64,000 bases of DNA from an uncultured Clostridia bacterium. GTDB lineage: Bacteria > Bacillota > Clostridia > Lachnospirales > Anaerotignaceae. Both the position numbers and the translations under genes were made by a program. The DNA is taken from the NCBI GenBank assembly GCA_944383885.1, contig CALWRF010000038.1, positions 162,936 through 226,935 of the forward strand, written 5' to 3'. The notes under the pieces were generated by a model. The model had not been told where the DNA came from. It worked only from the letters and a program-made list of their open reading frames with translations, and searched no databases. This document shows, piece after piece, positions 35,758 through 44,718 of the stretch (its first letter is position 1; each line of letters opens with the position of its first letter).

Positions 35758-38700
35758 ATGCCAAAACGAACAGACATTAAAAAAGTACTAATTATCGGCT
35801 CCGGACCTATTATTATAGGTCAAGCCTGCGAGTTTGATTATTCAGGCACACAAGCCTGCAAGGCGCTGCGTAAACTGGGATACGAAATAGTTCTTGTAAA
35901 CTCAAACCCGGCAACAATAATGACAGACCCAGAAACAGCTGACATAACTTATATTGAACCTTTAAATGCAGAAAGACTTGAGCAGATTATAGCTAAAGAG
36001 CGCCCAGATGCGCTGCTTCCAAATCTCGGAGGGCAGTCCGGCTTAAACCTCTGCGCTGAGCTTTCAAAAGCAGGAATACTTGATAAATACAATGTAAAGG
36101 TTATAGGCGTTCAGGTAGACGCTATTGAGCGCGGAGAAGACAGGATTGAGTTTAAAAAGTCAATGGACGCCTTAGGCATAGAAATGGCAAGAAGCGAAGT
36201 CGCTTACTCTGTTGAGGAAGCTCTCGACATAGCAGACAAGCTCGGATACCCTGTTGTGCTCCGTCCGGCTTATACAATGGGCGGCGCCGGCGGCGGACTT
36301 GTATATAACAAAGAAGAGTTAAAAACAGTCTGTGCCCGCGGCATACAGGCAAGCCTTGTAGGTCAGGTGCTTGTTGAGGAATCAATACTCGGCTGGGAAG
36401 AATTAGAGCTGGAGATTGTCCGTGATGCCGACAACAACATGATAACTGTCTGCTTTATAGAAAATATAGACCCCCTCGGCGTTCATACCGGCGATTCATT
36501 CTGTTCGGCGCCTATGCTCACTATCTCCGAAGAATGCCAGAAACGTCTTCAGGAACAGGCTTATAAAATAGTAGAATCCGTTCAGGTAATAGGCGGCACA
36601 AATGTACAGTTTGCCCATGACCCTGTTACAGACCGTATAGTAGTAATAGAAATTAATCCGCGTACATCACGTTCCTCAGCCCTTGCCTCAAAGGCTACAG
36701 GTTTCCCTATTGCCCTTGTTTCAGCTATGCTTGCAGCAGGTCTTACACTCAAGGATATCCCTTGCGGCAAATACGGAACACTTGATAAGTATGTACCAGA
36801 CGGGGATTATATAGTTATTAAATTCGCCCGCTGGGCATTTGAAAAATTCAAAGGCGTAGAAGATAAGCTCGGAACCCAGATGCGTGCCGTTGGCGAGGTA
36901 ATGAGTATAGGAAAGACATATAAAGAAGCTTTTCAGAAAGCCATAAGAAGCCTTGAAACTGGTCGTTACGGTCTGGGCTATGCCAAAGACTACAACACAA
37001 AGACAAAAGAACAGCTCCTTAAAATGCTTGCAAACCCTTCCAGCGACCGTCATTTTATAATGTACGAAGCTTTAAGAAAAGGTGCTACAGTAGATGAAAT
37101 ATTTAACCTTACAAAAGTTAAAACTTATTTTATAGAGCAGATGAAAGAACTCGTTGAGGAAGAAGAAGCCCTCGCCCAATTCAAAGGCTCCCTTCCAAAA
37201 GACGAAATGCTTATTCAGGCTAAAAAAGACGGTTTTTCTGACAAGTATTTAAGCCAGATACTTGATATATCCGAAGATGATGTCCGCAAACGCCGTATAT
37301 CCCTTGGCGTAGTTGAAAACTGGGAAGGCGTACATGTAAGCGGAACACAGGACAGCGCTTACTATTACTCCACATATAACGGCACAGACAAAAATCCAAT
37401 TAAAACAGATAAGCCGAAAATTATGATTTTGGGCGGCGGTCCTAACCGTATTGGTCAGGGCATAGAGTTTGACTACTGCTGCGTCCACGCTTCTCTTGCC
37501 CTTAAAAAGCTTGGCTTTGAAACAATTATAGTAAACTGTAATCCTGAAACAGTTTCAACAGACTACGACACATCAGACAAGCTTTACTTTGAGCCTTTAA
37601 CACTTGAGGACGTTTTAAGTATTTACAACAAAGAAAAACCTCTTGGTGTTATAGCCCAGTTCGGCGGTCAGACTCCTCTTAACCTTGCTTCACAGCTTGA
37701 GAAAAACGGTGTTAAAATTCTGGGCACATCACCTGCCGTTATCGACCTGGCGGAAGACCGCGACCTTTTCCGCGAAATGATGAAAAAACTTGATATTCCA
37801 ATGCCTGAATCCGGCATGGCAACAACAGTGGATGAAGCAGTTAGAATCGCAAACAGCATAGGCTATCCTGTTATGGTTCGTCCTTCTTATGTTTTAGGCG
37901 GCCGCGGAATGGAAGTTGTTTACGATGATGAAAGTATGGCGGAATATATGAAAGCGGCTGTAGGCGTAACCCCTGACAGACCTATACTTATTGACCGTTT
38001 CCTTAACCACGCACTGGAATGTGAGGCAGATGCCATAAGCGACGGAACACATGCCTTTGTCCCGGCTGTAATGGAGCATATAGAACTTGCAGGCGTACAT
38101 TCCGGCGATTCCGCATGCATTATACCTTCTGTTCACATTTCAGATGAAAATGTGCGCATTATAAAGGAATATACAAAGAAAATCGCGGAAGAAATGCATG
38201 TCAAAGGCTTAATGAACATGCAATACGCTATAGAAAACGGCAAAGTATTTGTTCTTGAGGCAAATCCGCGTGCCTCACGTACAGTGCCTCTTGTATCAAA
38301 GGTATGCAATATCCGTATGGTGCCTATAGCAACAGACATTATTACATCAGAAATAACAGGTCGTCCGTCACCTGTTCCTGAATTAAAAGAAAAACATATT
38401 CCGTATTATGGAGTAAAAGAAGCAGTTTTTCCTTTTAATATGTTCCCTGAAGTTGACCCTGTGCTCGGTCCGGAAATGCGTTCAACAGGCGAAGTTTTAG
38501 GTCTTTCAACTTCATACGGCGAAGCATTTTACAAAGCTCAGGAGGCTGCCCAGTCAAAGCTTCCGTTAAGCGGAACTGTCCTTATTTCAGTAAACAACAA
38601 AGATAAAGCCGAAGTTGCCGAAATAGCAGAGAGCTTTGCAGAAGACGGATTTAAAATAATAGCCACTAACTCAACATGCAGATTAATAAATGAAGCCGGT

Positions 38701-38982
38701 ATTAAAGCGGAAAGGGTTAACAAACTTTCAGAAGGGCGCCCGAACATACTTGATATGATTACAAACGGCGACATTGACCTTATTGTCAATACTCCGGTAG
38801 GAAAAGACAGCGTTAACGATGACAGCTACCTGCGTAAAGCGGCAATTAAAGCCAGAATACCGTATATGACAACAATAGCCGCCGCAAGAGTAACGGCAAA
38901 AGGCATTCGTTATGTTAAAGAACACGGCACAGGCGATATTAAATCACTTCAGCAGCTTCACAGCGAAATAACAGATAAGTAA
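35758..38982 (+). CDS. carB: Carbamoyl-phosphate synthase large subunit
   Basis: 1074-residue full-length enzyme that makes carbamoyl phosphate for arginine and pyrimidines. It has two ATP-grasp halves (about residues 1-400 and 550-935), each with the GSGPIIIGQACEFDYSG-type or GGGPNRIGQGIEFDYCC motif, an oligomerisation region between them, and a C-terminal MGS-like allosteric domain (about 940-1074). I take the ATG at 35758 after GGGAG; an in-frame TTG lies two codons earlier. The small subunit carA is not adjacent here. An arginine cluster begins 2 kb downstream. Confidence 0.96.
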   Translation: MPKRTDIKKVLIIGSGPIIIGQACEFDYSGTQACKALRKLGYEIVLVNSNPATIMTDPETADITYIEPLNAERLEQIIAKERPDALLPNLGGQSGLNLCAELSKAGILDKYNVKVIGVQVDAIERGEDRIEFKKSMDALGIEMARSEVAYSVEEALDIADKLGYPVVLRPAYTMGGAGGGLVYNKEELKTVCARGIQASLVGQVLVEESILGWEELELEIVRDADNNMITVCFIENIDPLGVHTGDSFCSAPMLTISEECQKRLQEQAYKIVESVQVIGGTNVQFAHDPVTDRIVVIEINPRTSRSSALASKATGFPIALVSAMLAAGLTLKDIPCGKYGTLDKYVPDGDYIVIKFARWAFEKFKGVEDKLGTQMRAVGEVMSIGKTYKEAFQKAIRSLETGRYGLGYAKDYNTKTKEQLLKMLANPSSDRHFIMYEALRKGATVDEIFNLTKVKTYFIEQMKELVEEEEALAQFKGSLPKDEMLIQAKKDGFSDKYLSQILDISEDDVRKRRISLGVVENWEGVHVSGTQDSAYYYSTYNGTDKNPIKTDKPKIMILGGGPNRIGQGIEFDYCCVHASLALKKLGFETIIVNCNPETVSTDYDTSDKLYFEPLTLEDVLSIYNKEKPLGVIAQFGGQTPLNLASQLEKNGVKILGTSPAVIDLAEDRDLFREMMKKLDIPMPESGMATTVDEAVRIANSIGYPVMVRPSYVLGGRGMEVVYDDESMAEYMKAAVGVTPDRPILIDRFLNHALECEADAISDGTHAFVPAVMEHIELAGVHSGDSACIIPSVHISDENVRIIKEYTKKIAEEMHVKGLMNMQYAIENGKVFVLEANPRASRTVPLVSKVCNIRMVPIATDIITSEITGRPSPVPELKEKHIPYYGVKEAVFPFNMFPEVDPVLGPEMRSTGEVLGLSTSYGEAFYKAQEAAQSKLPLSGTVLISVNNKDKAEVAEIAESFAEDGFKIIATNSTCRLINEAGIKAERVNKLSEGRPNILDMITNGDIDLIVNTPVGKDSVNDDSYLRKAAIKARIPYMTTIAAARVTAKGIRYVKEHGTGDIKSLQQLHSEITDK

Positions 38983-39110
38983 TATTTTAAAAATATAAAA
39001 TATATTTCCCAATATATTTTTCTGCATATTAAACCCGTTCATTCATCTGGTGAAAATTATGCATATATCAATATATAGCAGGTTTAGCTGACATAAATAA
39101 GAAATAATTA

Positions 39111-39150
39111 AAAAAGCCATAAATTATACTATAATAATTTATGGCTTTTT
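39111..39150. terminator. Bidirectional terminator after carB
   Basis: Seventeen-base perfect arms AAAAAGCCATAAATTAT and ATAATTTATGGCTTTTT with a six-base loop, between convergent genes. Confidence 0.92.
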
Positions 39151-39157
39151 AATACAT

Positions 39158-39349
39158 TTATTTTTTTAATTTTAAATACTTCCTAATCCAAACACCGGCG
39201 CAAATAAACCATAAAACAGTTATAACAATATAAAACCATATATTTACTCCGCTTTTTATGTGCAGTATACAGACTATAAGCCATAACACTGCCGCTATTG
39301 AGTTAAAAACAACAGCAATTTGAATTAATTTTTTGTCTTTTTTATCCAT
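39158..39349 (-). CDS. Small two-helix membrane protein
   Basis: 63-residue protein with a basic N-terminus (MDKKDKKLIQ) and two hydrophobic helices (about 11-28 and 36-55), ending in a basic tail (RKYLKLKK). The start follows AGAGGTGATACA. It lies 50 bases after the FAH-family gene on the same strand. No family is recognised. Confidence 0.7.
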   Translation of the reverse strand: MDKKDKKLIQIAVVFNSIAAVLWLIVCILHIKSGVNIWFYIVITVLWFICAGVWIRKYLKLKK

Positions 39350-39399
39350 TGTATCACCTCTTTAAAGCAATGAATGAATAAATTAACTTTTATAAAATT

Positions 39400-40287
39400 T
39401 TAAATCACAGTATTTGTTATGCTTCCTATTTTCTCAATCTCGCATGTTACCACATCTCCGGCTTTAAGGAATTTAGGCGGTACAAATCCCATTCCAACAC
39501 CTGCTGGTGTGCCTGTAGCTATAATTGTGCCGGCTTTAAGTGTCATGCCTTGGGAAAGCTCATTTATTACATAAGCAATGTCGTGTATAAACATATCAGT
39601 CCTGCCGTTCTGCCTCGGCTCGCCGTTTACAAAAGATTTAATTGTAAGCACCGGCGGAGCAGGTATTTCATCAGCTGTTACAATCCATGGTCCCATAGGC
39701 GCAAAGCCGTCAAGACCCTTGCCGAATGTCCACTGTTTATGCCTTGTCTGAAGTTCACGGGCTGTAACATCATTTATTATTGTATAGCCGAAAACATAAT
39801 TATACGCATCTTCCTTTGGCACGTTTTTTGCGTCTTTTCCTATAATTACAGCAAGCTCTGCCTCATAATCAAGAGTTGATATTATATCGCTGTGGCTTGG
39901 TATTCCGTCTCCGTCAGCAACCGCCCTGTTTACCCTTTTTGAGAAATAAACCGGAAATTCTCTTGTTCCGTCAAAAGCCTCTTTTTTATATCTTACAGAC
40001 TCCTCGGCATGCGCCCAGTAATTAATTCCAAGGCATATTATATCCTGCTTAGGCTCAGGAATAGGAGCCTCAATTTTTACATTTTTAATCGAAGTAATGC
40101 CGTTTCCTATACCGCTTTTTATAAGAGATGTAAGAGCCTCTTTTTCAATATCGGTAATATTTGTTATAAGGTCGTTCATATCCTTGTAAGGAAAACCGTT
40201 TTTTTCAAGGGGCATTATTTTTGTACCGCAGGGCGTAACAGCGCCAAGCATTTCTTTTTTATCAACTGAGTATGTAACAAGCCTCAT
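39400..40287 (-). CDS. Fumarylacetoacetate hydrolase family protein
   Basis: 295-residue member of the FAH family (acylpyruvate/oxaloacetate-type hydrolases and decarboxylases). Family segments are CLGINYWAHAEE, DYEAELAVIIGKDAKNVP (metal ligands Glu and Asp), TARELQTRHKQWTFGKGLDGFAPMGPWIV and the C-terminal GTPAGVGMGF. The substrate cannot be told from sequence. The start follows GGAGGTG. Confidence 0.9.
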   Translation of the reverse strand: MRLVTYSVDKKEMLGAVTPCGTKIMPLEKNGFPYKDMNDLITNITDIEKEALTSLIKSGIGNGITSIKNVKIEAPIPEPKQDIICLGINYWAHAEESVRYKKEAFDGTREFPVYFSKRVNRAVADGDGIPSHSDIISTLDYEAELAVIIGKDAKNVPKEDAYNYVFGYTIINDVTARELQTRHKQWTFGKGLDGFAPMGPWIVTADEIPAPPVLTIKSFVNGEPRQNGRTDMFIHDIAYVINELSQGMTLKAGTIIATGTPAGVGMGFVPPKFLKAGDVVTCEIEKIGSITNTVI

Positions 40288-40376
40288 TTATAAAGCACCT
40301 CCATAAATTAAGCGGCTTATCCGCCATTTTATTTAAAAGTATAATACCATGTAATTCCATAAAAATCAAAATGTGT

Positions 40377-40847
40377 TTATTTTTTTGCAGGAAGTTCCAT
40401 ATAATCGTTTATTTTAATAAAACCGTATTTTTCATAAAGAGGTCTTCCCATAACAGTTGAATCAAGTATTATGTTTTCAACACCTCTTTCTTTGGCGTCT
40501 TTAACAAGCAAATCCAAAACTTTGTATGCTATGCCTTTTCTTCTGTAATCCGGATTAGTGTATATATTCATAATAAAAGCCGTATCCCCTGAATGGTTGT
40601 GGTAAGAGGGCATAACTTTATAATAATCTATTCCGCCGGCTCCTATAAATTTATTGCTGTCAAAAACAAGATATGCTGTATGGGTATTATTTTTAAACGC
40701 CTCTTTGTAATATTCTAAAGTATTTTCCTCAAATTCCGACATATCAGCATTACTGTCAATGTGATTTATTACTTTTAAAATTTCTATCCTTGTTTTAACA
40801 AGCGTTTTCAAATCTTCAATTCCGGCTTTTTTAAATATATAATCCAT
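40377..40847 (-). CDS. GNAT-family N-acetyltransferase
   Basis: 156-residue acetyltransferase fold. The acetyl-CoA motif is YRRKGIAYKVLDLL (R-x-x-G-x-A, about residues 105-120), preceded by the beta strand IMNIYTNPDY. The acceptor is unknown. It lies between the FAH-family gene and argD but is separated from argD by a terminator, so it is probably not part of the arginine operon. The start follows AGAGGTG. Confidence 0.85.
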   Translation of the reverse strand: MDYIFKKAGIEDLKTLVKTRIEILKVINHIDSNADMSEFEENTLEYYKEAFKNNTHTAYLVFDSNKFIGAGGIDYYKVMPSYHNHSGDTAFIMNIYTNPDYRRKGIAYKVLDLLVKDAKERGVENIILDSTVMGRPLYEKYGFIKINDYMELPAKK

Positions 40848-40868
40848 AACCTCACCTCTTAAAACAAT

Positions 40869-40905
40869 ACAGCACGAAATATTAATACAAATAATTCCGT
40901 GCTGT
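40869..40905 (-). terminator. Terminator after argD
   Basis: Stem ACAGCACG / CGTGCTGT, extended by AT pairs, with T-rich sequence following on the minus strand. Its 3' arm shares the string CAAATAATTCCGTGC with the clpX terminator at 55815. Confidence 0.8.
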
Positions 40906-40921
40906 TTTCCGCATAATTAAA

Positions 40922-42121
40922 TTATTTAGCTTCCGCTCTTTCAAGAGCTTTATCAAGTATATCCATAGCCTCGTTAATTTCGTTTTCTGTTACAATAAGG
41001 GCTGGCACGAATCTAATTACATTTGTTCCGGCGCCTACAAGCAAAAGACCGTTATTTATACAATCCGCTATAATATCTCCGGCTGGCACCGTAAGCTCAA
41101 TTCCCTGAATAAGTCCCATTCCCCTTACATCAGATATTATGCTGTATTTAGCTTTAAGGGCATTCAGCTTTTTGGTAAGCAGCTCGCCCTGTTTTTTAAC
41201 ATTGTCAAGTATGCCCCCGTTTAAAAGCTCATCCATAACAACCGTTCCGGCTGCTGTAGCAAAAGGATTTCCGCCGAATGTAGAAGCATGGTCGCCCGGC
41301 TTAAAAGCTTCAGCAAGCTTGTCTTTTGCCATAAATGCGCCTATTGGTATTCCGCCTGCAAGACCTTTTGCAAAGCATGCCCCGTCAGGCTCTACGCCAT
41401 AAGCCTGATAAGCAAATAAATAACCAGTCCTGCCTACTCCGCACTGAACTTCGTCAAATAATAACACAATGTCTTTTTCATCGCAAAGGGCACGTATTTT
41501 TTCAAGATATTCCTTTTTAGCAGGTCTAATGCCGCCTTCGCCTTGTATTGGCTCTAAAAGTATTGCGCATGTATTTTCATCAACAGCATTTTTAAGAGCC
41601 TCAAAATCGTTAAAAGGCACATGCTTAATTCCCGGAAGCATCGGGTCAAGGTCTTTGTGGTATTTATCCTGTCCTGTGGCTGTTACAGCGCCGTATGTCC
41701 TGCCGTGGAAAGACTTTTCCATAGTTATAATGTCACGGCCTTTTTTGCCTTTCATTGCGGCGTATTTCCTTGCTATTTTAAGAGCAGCCTCTATAGTTTC
41801 AGCCCCGCTGTTGCAGAAAAACACTTTGTCAAAACAGCTGTTGCCGCAAAGCTCCTCGGCAAGAGTTATCTGCGGCTCTGTATAATAAAGGTTTGAAACA
41901 TGCATAAGCTTCATGCTCTGCTCAGCTATTTTCTTTCCAAGCTTTTCGTTGCTGTAGCCCAAAGAGTTTACGGCTATTCCGGCTACAAAATCGAGATATT
42001 TCTTTCCGTCCATGTCCCAAACATACATGCCTTTGCCATGGTCAAAGGCAATAGGGAAACGGCTGTATGTATTCATTATAACTTTGCTGCCCCTTTCGGC
42101 AAGCTTCTGCGTGTTATTCAT
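40922..42121 (-). CDS. argD: Acetylornithine aminotransferase
   Basis: 399-residue class-III PLP aminotransferase that converts N-acetylglutamate semialdehyde to N-acetylornithine. Motifs are FCNSGAETIEAALKIAR, FDEVQCGVGRTG (PLP ring-binding Asp) and the PLP lysine in FAKGLAGGIPIGA (near 250). The start follows GAAGGTG. It is the last gene of the minus-strand arginine operon argC-argJ-argJ-argB-argD, 34 bases after argB. Confidence 0.95.
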   Translation of the reverse strand: MNNTQKLAERGSKVIMNTYSRFPIAFDHGKGMYVWDMDGKKYLDFVAGIAVNSLGYSNEKLGKKIAEQSMKLMHVSNLYYTEPQITLAEELCGNSCFDKVFFCNSGAETIEAALKIARKYAAMKGKKGRDIITMEKSFHGRTYGAVTATGQDKYHKDLDPMLPGIKHVPFNDFEALKNAVDENTCAILLEPIQGEGGIRPAKKEYLEKIRALCDEKDIVLLFDEVQCGVGRTGYLFAYQAYGVEPDGACFAKGLAGGIPIGAFMAKDKLAEAFKPGDHASTFGGNPFATAAGTVVMDELLNGGILDNVKKQGELLTKKLNALKAKYSIISDVRGMGLIQGIELTVPAGDIIADCINNGLLLVGAGTNVIRFVPALIVTENEINEAMDILDKALERAEAK

Positions 42122-42155
42122 TTTAAATCACCTTCCAAGCTGTAAAATATATTAA

Positions 42156-43028
42156 TTATTTTTTCTCAATCATTGTGCCTATGCCGGCATTAGTAAATAA
42201 CTCAAGTATTAAACAGTGCTCAATTCTTCCGTCAAGTATGTGCACATTGTTAACTCCGGCTTCTACGGCAGCCATGCAGCACTCAACTTTAGGTATCATA
42301 CCGCCGGAAATTGTTCCGTCTTCAATATATCCTTTTACATCGCTGGCTTTCATAAAGCTCATAAGCGAATCCGGGTCGTTTACATCTTTTAAAACACCGG
42401 CAACATCTGTTAAAAATACAAGCTTCTCAGCCTCAAGGCTTCCGGCTATGGCAACAGCCATATAATCTGCGTTAATATTGTAGCTCTGTCCTGTGGCGTC
42501 TTTTCCTATAGGCGCTATGACAGGTATAATATCATTGTCTATAAGCGTTTTAACAAGTGTAGGGTCAACACTTTCAACAGTGCCTACAAAACCATAGTCA
42601 ATGCCGTCTTTTTCTATTTTTTTAGCCCGTACAGTATCGCCGTCTTTTCCGCTTATGCCAACAGCCTTAACACCATGAAGCTCAATTTCCGTAACAATCT
42701 GTTTATTTATTTTTCCGGCTAATACCATTTCGGCAACTTCCATAGTATCGGCATTTGTAACCCTTAAACCGTTTACAAACTTGCTTTCTATATTGAGCCT
42801 TTTAAGGAAAGAGCTTATATCCGGTCCGCCGCCGTGGACAATAACAGGCTTCATTCCTACAAGCTTCATAAGAACAATATCTTTAATAATAGTTTCTTTA
42901 ATTTCAGGCTTTACAAGGGCGCTTCCGCCATATTTAACAACAACTGTTTTGTTGCTGAATTTCTTAATAAAAGGCAGCGCTTCTGTAAGTATCTGCGCTC
43001 TTTTAATATTCATATCCATATTTACCAT
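42156..43028 (-). CDS. argB: Acetylglutamate kinase
   Basis: 290-residue amino-acid kinase that phosphorylates N-acetylglutamate, the second step of arginine synthesis. KYGGSALV near the N-terminus, HGGGPDISSFL (about 66) and GISGKDGDTV fit the family; residues in the C-terminal part resemble arginine-sensitive ArgB. The start follows AAAGGGG. It lies 15 bases after argJ and is clearly cotranscribed. Confidence 0.96.
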   Translation of the reverse strand: MVNMDMNIKRAQILTEALPFIKKFSNKTVVVKYGGSALVKPEIKETIIKDIVLMKLVGMKPVIVHGGGPDISSFLKRLNIESKFVNGLRVTNADTMEVAEMVLAGKINKQIVTEIELHGVKAVGISGKDGDTVRAKKIEKDGIDYGFVGTVESVDPTLVKTLIDNDIIPVIAPIGKDATGQSYNINADYMAVAIAGSLEAEKLVFLTDVAGVLKDVNDPDSLMSFMKASDVKGYIEDGTISGGMIPKVECCMAAVEAGVNNVHILDGRIEHCLILELFTNAGIGTMIEKK

Positions 43029-43043
43029 TTTGCATTATCCCCT

Positions 43044-44273
43044 TTAGGAACGGTAATCGCCGTTTATTCTTACATATTCATAACTTAAATCGCAGCCCCA
43101 TGCTGTAGCTTTTTCATTACCTTCGCAAATTTTAATGTTTACCTGAATTTCTCTTTCACTGAGTATTATTTTTGCCTTGTCCTCGTCAAAAACAATAGGT
43201 GTGCCCTTATCCATTAAAAGTATGCTGCCGGCACTGCTTGCAAAAACAATGTCAACTTTATCAGGGTTAAACTTAACTCCGCTGTAGCCCATAGCGCAAA
43301 GCACACGCCCCCAGTTAGCGTCTTCACCAAATATCGCTGCTTTAAAAAGGCTGCTTTTTACAACAGATTTAGCTATTGTTTTTGCATCTTCATAAGTAGC
43401 GGCGCCTTCAACATTTACTTCCATAAACTTTGTAGCGCCTTCTCCGTCGCGGACAAGGTTTTTGGCAAGTCTTTCATTTACATAATGAAGGGCTTTTTTA
43501 AATATTTCATAATCTTCCCCTTCTTCTGTAATGGTGTCATTTCCTGCAAGTCCGTTTGATAAAACAACAACTGTGTCGTTTGTGCTTGTGTCGCCGTCTA
43601 CAGAAACCATGTTGTAAGTAGATTTAATGTCTTCTTTTAAAGCTTTGTTTAAAAGCTCAGCTGAAATATCAGCGTCGGTTGTTATAAAGCTGAGCATAGT
43701 TGCCATGTTAGGGCAAATCATGCCACTTCCCTTTGCCATACCGCCCATACGTACAGTTTTGCCGCCAAGCTCAAACTCAACAGCGACTTCTTTTGAATAC
43801 GTATCAGTTGTCATTATAGCTTCAGCTGCCATTAAAGCGTTGTTCCTGTCATAGCCCAGCATTGGGAATGTGTTTTTAATGCCTTCCTTAACTGTTTCTA
43901 TAGGGAAAACCGCGCCTATAACGCCTGTTGAGGCTGTAAGGACGGTGTTTTCGTCCACGCCTAAGAGCGAAGCAAAGCACTGCGCCATTTCTTTGTTGCT
44001 TTTAACACCTTCTTCGCCTGTGCAGGCATTTGCGTTGCCGCTGTTAACGGCTATGCCGTTTATTTTAACTCCGCTTTCCATTATTTTCATGTTTCTTAAT
44101 ACAGATGCAGCCTTAACCACATTAGTAGTAAAAGCCGCCGCCGCTGCTGCCGGCACATCGCTGGCTATAAGAGCCAAGTCTTTTTTTTCGGCATTTTTGC
44201 CTTTTATGCCAACAGCATTTCCGGCAGCCCTGAAGCCTTTTGCCGCTGTAACGGAACCTTCTATAACCTTCAT
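43044..44273 (-). CDS. argJ: Bifunctional ornithine acetyltransferase / NAG synthase, copy 1
   Basis: 409-residue ArgJ, which transfers acetyl groups from N-acetylornithine to glutamate. The self-cleavage site lies in GMAKGSGMICPNMATMLSF (cut before the Thr, near residue 190), so it should mature into alpha and beta chains. EDANWGRV and the C-terminal SYEYVRINGDYRS are typical. The start follows GGGGG. A second, diverged argJ lies 450 bases upstream in the same operon. Confidence 0.95.
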   Translation of the reverse strand: MKVIEGSVTAAKGFRAAGNAVGIKGKNAEKKDLALIASDVPAAAAAAFTTNVVKAASVLRNMKIMESGVKINGIAVNSGNANACTGEEGVKSNKEMAQCFASLLGVDENTVLTASTGVIGAVFPIETVKEGIKNTFPMLGYDRNNALMAAEAIMTTDTYSKEVAVEFELGGKTVRMGGMAKGSGMICPNMATMLSFITTDADISAELLNKALKEDIKSTYNMVSVDGDTSTNDTVVVLSNGLAGNDTITEEGEDYEIFKKALHYVNERLAKNLVRDGEGATKFMEVNVEGAATYEDAKTIAKSVVKSSLFKAAIFGEDANWGRVLCAMGYSGVKFNPDKVDIVFASSAGSILLMDKGTPIVFDEDKAKIILSEREIQVNIKICEGNEKATAWGCDLSYEYVRINGDYRS

Positions 44274-44295
44274 GTTAACTAACCCCCGTTTTTGA

Positions 44296-44674
44296 TTATT
44301 TTAAAGTTTTGTATTTTTCACCAATAACATCTTTTATTAAATAAATATATACAGGTAAAAGCACAGCACATATTAATAAAGAATATAATACAGACAAAAA
44401 CACAAGAGATATATAAATTCCTGCACCTATATATTCTTCCATTGAACTCTGCATAGTTATAAACTGTATAAAAGCTGAAATTATGCCGCCTGTTATTGCC
44501 GAAACCATAAAAGCTTTAACAGCTAAAACTGATTTTGCATATTCTTCATAACCATATTGTTGTTTATTCAATATTACCATTAAAAACATCAGTAGTTACA
44601 ATAATAAAAAGTCCGGCAAACAGAATAAGCAGATAAACCAAATACAATACAGCTCTGTTTTTTTCTTTTTTATG
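44296..44674 (-). pseudogene. Probable decayed membrane-protein gene
   Basis: A 97-codon frame (44589-44296) encodes two to three hydrophobic helices (VLAVKAFMVSAITGGIISAF, YISLVFLSVLYSLLICAVLL) but its ATG has no ribosome-binding site. Upstream, in a different frame, another hydrophobic stretch (AVLYLVYLLILFAGLFIIV) ends in a stop, and AGAGGAAT lies before an ATA at 44674 where an ATG would be expected. Together these look like one membrane protein of about 130 residues broken by a lost start and frameshifts, one probably in the seven-A run (T at 44659-44665 on plus). It may alternatively be a real short protein. It sits between the two argJ genes. Confidence 0.4.
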
Positions 44675-44718
44675 TTATTCCTCTTTTCAAACAACACAAT
44701 TTTATGTTAAAAATTTTA

